Positions 6,104 to 6,529 of a stretch of 6,529 nucleotides of DNA are shown piece by piece (within the stretch, counting starts at the first letter, position 1; the number at the start of each line of letters is the position of its first letter). The stretch comes from Candidatus Woesearchaeota archaeon (GTDB taxonomy: Archaea; Nanobdellota; Nanobdellia; Woesearchaeales; WJKL01), in assembly GCA_019322815.1 (NCBI GenBank), contig JAHWIB010000057.1, positions 1 to 6,529 of the forward strand, in the 5' to 3' direction. A program made the position numbers and the translations under genes. The notes under the pieces are model-generated. The model was not told the origin of the DNA and made no database searches. It saw only the letters and a list, made by a program, of their open reading frames with translations.

Positions 6104-6529
6104 TTATTTCTTTTTCTTGTGGAAAAACAACAGATAAACAAACAGTCCTACTACTATCAAAGCGAACATATTGTTTGAACTTGTCAGTCCACCTTCTTCT
6201 CCGAAAAAAGATAGGCTTGTCAGATCTACTTCGCCAGTCTGTGTTTCTAGACTAGTGTATCCAGCGTCTTTCAATTCCTGAGCTTTCAAATATGGAGACA
6301 TCTTTCTGTCTTTAACCTGGAATTCATAAAATACTGGGTTAGCTGTATTTCCAGAATAATTTACAGATATGTTCAATCCATCATATCCTGCTACAGTATA
6401 TCTATAGACACCTTCTGTTAGATCAGTTGTGTTCCATGTTCCTACACAAGCGTTTGTTGTCTCGTTAACAGGTATTATCCATGTAGCTACGTTTCCTGGT
6501 TTCTTTGCACCTTCAAAATAATATACACA
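6104..6529 (-). CDS. C-terminal part of an exported, membrane-anchored surface protein
   Basis: The frame is open from the right edge to TAA at 6104, giving 141 residues of a longer protein whose start lies outside the window. A TTG at 6376 could be taken as a start, but the frame continues upstream with protein-like sequence (CVYYFEGAKKPGN at the edge), so it is internal. Visible residues 1-70 look like a beta-sandwich (Ig-like) domain with strand-like repeats such as G-V-Y-R-Y-T-V-A-G-Y and sequons at N22, N33, N53 and N57. A linker with K-A-Q-E-L-K-D-A-G-Y follows, then an acidic Gly-rich spacer (GEEGG at 110-114), a hydrophobic helix at about 121-136 and the extreme end HKKKK. This orientation leaves the domain outside and the lysines inside. 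By eye the gene is less AT-rich than the operon to its left. A cell-envelope or S-layer-type protein is possible but not proven. Confidence 0.82.
   Translation of the reverse strand, partial: CVYYFEGAKKPGNVATWIIPVNETTNACVGTWNTTDLTEGVYRYTVAGYDGLNISVNYSGNTANPVFYEFQVKDRKMSPYLKAQELKDAGYTSLETQTGEVDLTSLSFFGEEGGLTSSNNMFALIVVGLFVYLLFFHKKKK

Noticed and set aside
6104..6376. A complete 90-residue gene starting at TTG 6376
   Set aside because: The frame stays open to the window edge with beta-domain-like sequence upstream of this codon, and no ribosome binding site lies before it. The segment is the C-terminal part of a longer protein.

Overview
This AT-rich window carries seven protein genes, all on the minus strand. 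Every gene whose N-terminus is visible starts with a signal peptide or signal anchor, and the one gene without a visible N-terminus ends in a membrane anchor. The proteins have many N-X-S/T sequons, and arginine is encoded mostly by AGA. Transcription units appear to end at bare oligo-T tracts, and the surface proteins have LamG and fibre-like repeat architecture. Together these suggest an archaeon, most plausibly a DPANN lineage (Woesearchaeota/Pacearchaeota-like). The lineage is inferred from style only: there is no marker gene in the window.

Layout, in the direction of transcription (right to left). (1) 6529-6104 is the 3' end of a gene for an exported protein with a C-terminal membrane anchor and a KKKK end. 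It is followed at once by a T8-CCC-T8 tract, a likely terminator. (2) 6082-5949 is a compact intergenic control region. It holds a 7-bp inverted repeat, a 12-bp direct repeat in two copies, a weak TATA-like element and a perfect AGGAGGT ribosome binding site. (3) 5948 to beyond position 1 is one operon of six genes, packed with overlaps of 4 to 13 bases at every junction. In order they encode a 670-residue fibre-like surface protein, a secreted protein of three tandem LamG domains (716 residues), a 289-residue type I membrane protein with a Gly/Pro stalk, a 63-residue exported peptide or lipoprotein, a 120-residue membrane-anchored four-cysteine protein that starts with TTG, and the first 131 residues of another exported protein cut off by the window edge.

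How they may work together (inference): the tight coupling and the complete set of export signals suggest one cell-surface assembly. The fibre and the lectin-like LamG protein would make contact with glycans or another cell, and the membrane-anchored and small proteins would hold or organise it. In a DPANN archaeon, attachment to a host or to matrix is the simplest hypothesis. No enzyme is recognisable in the window.

The strongest sequence-level oddity is in the LamG gene. The linkers and domain edges of modules 2 and 3 are nearly identical at DNA level, while the domain cores have diverged. This is the pattern expected of recombination or gene conversion in a modular adhesin.
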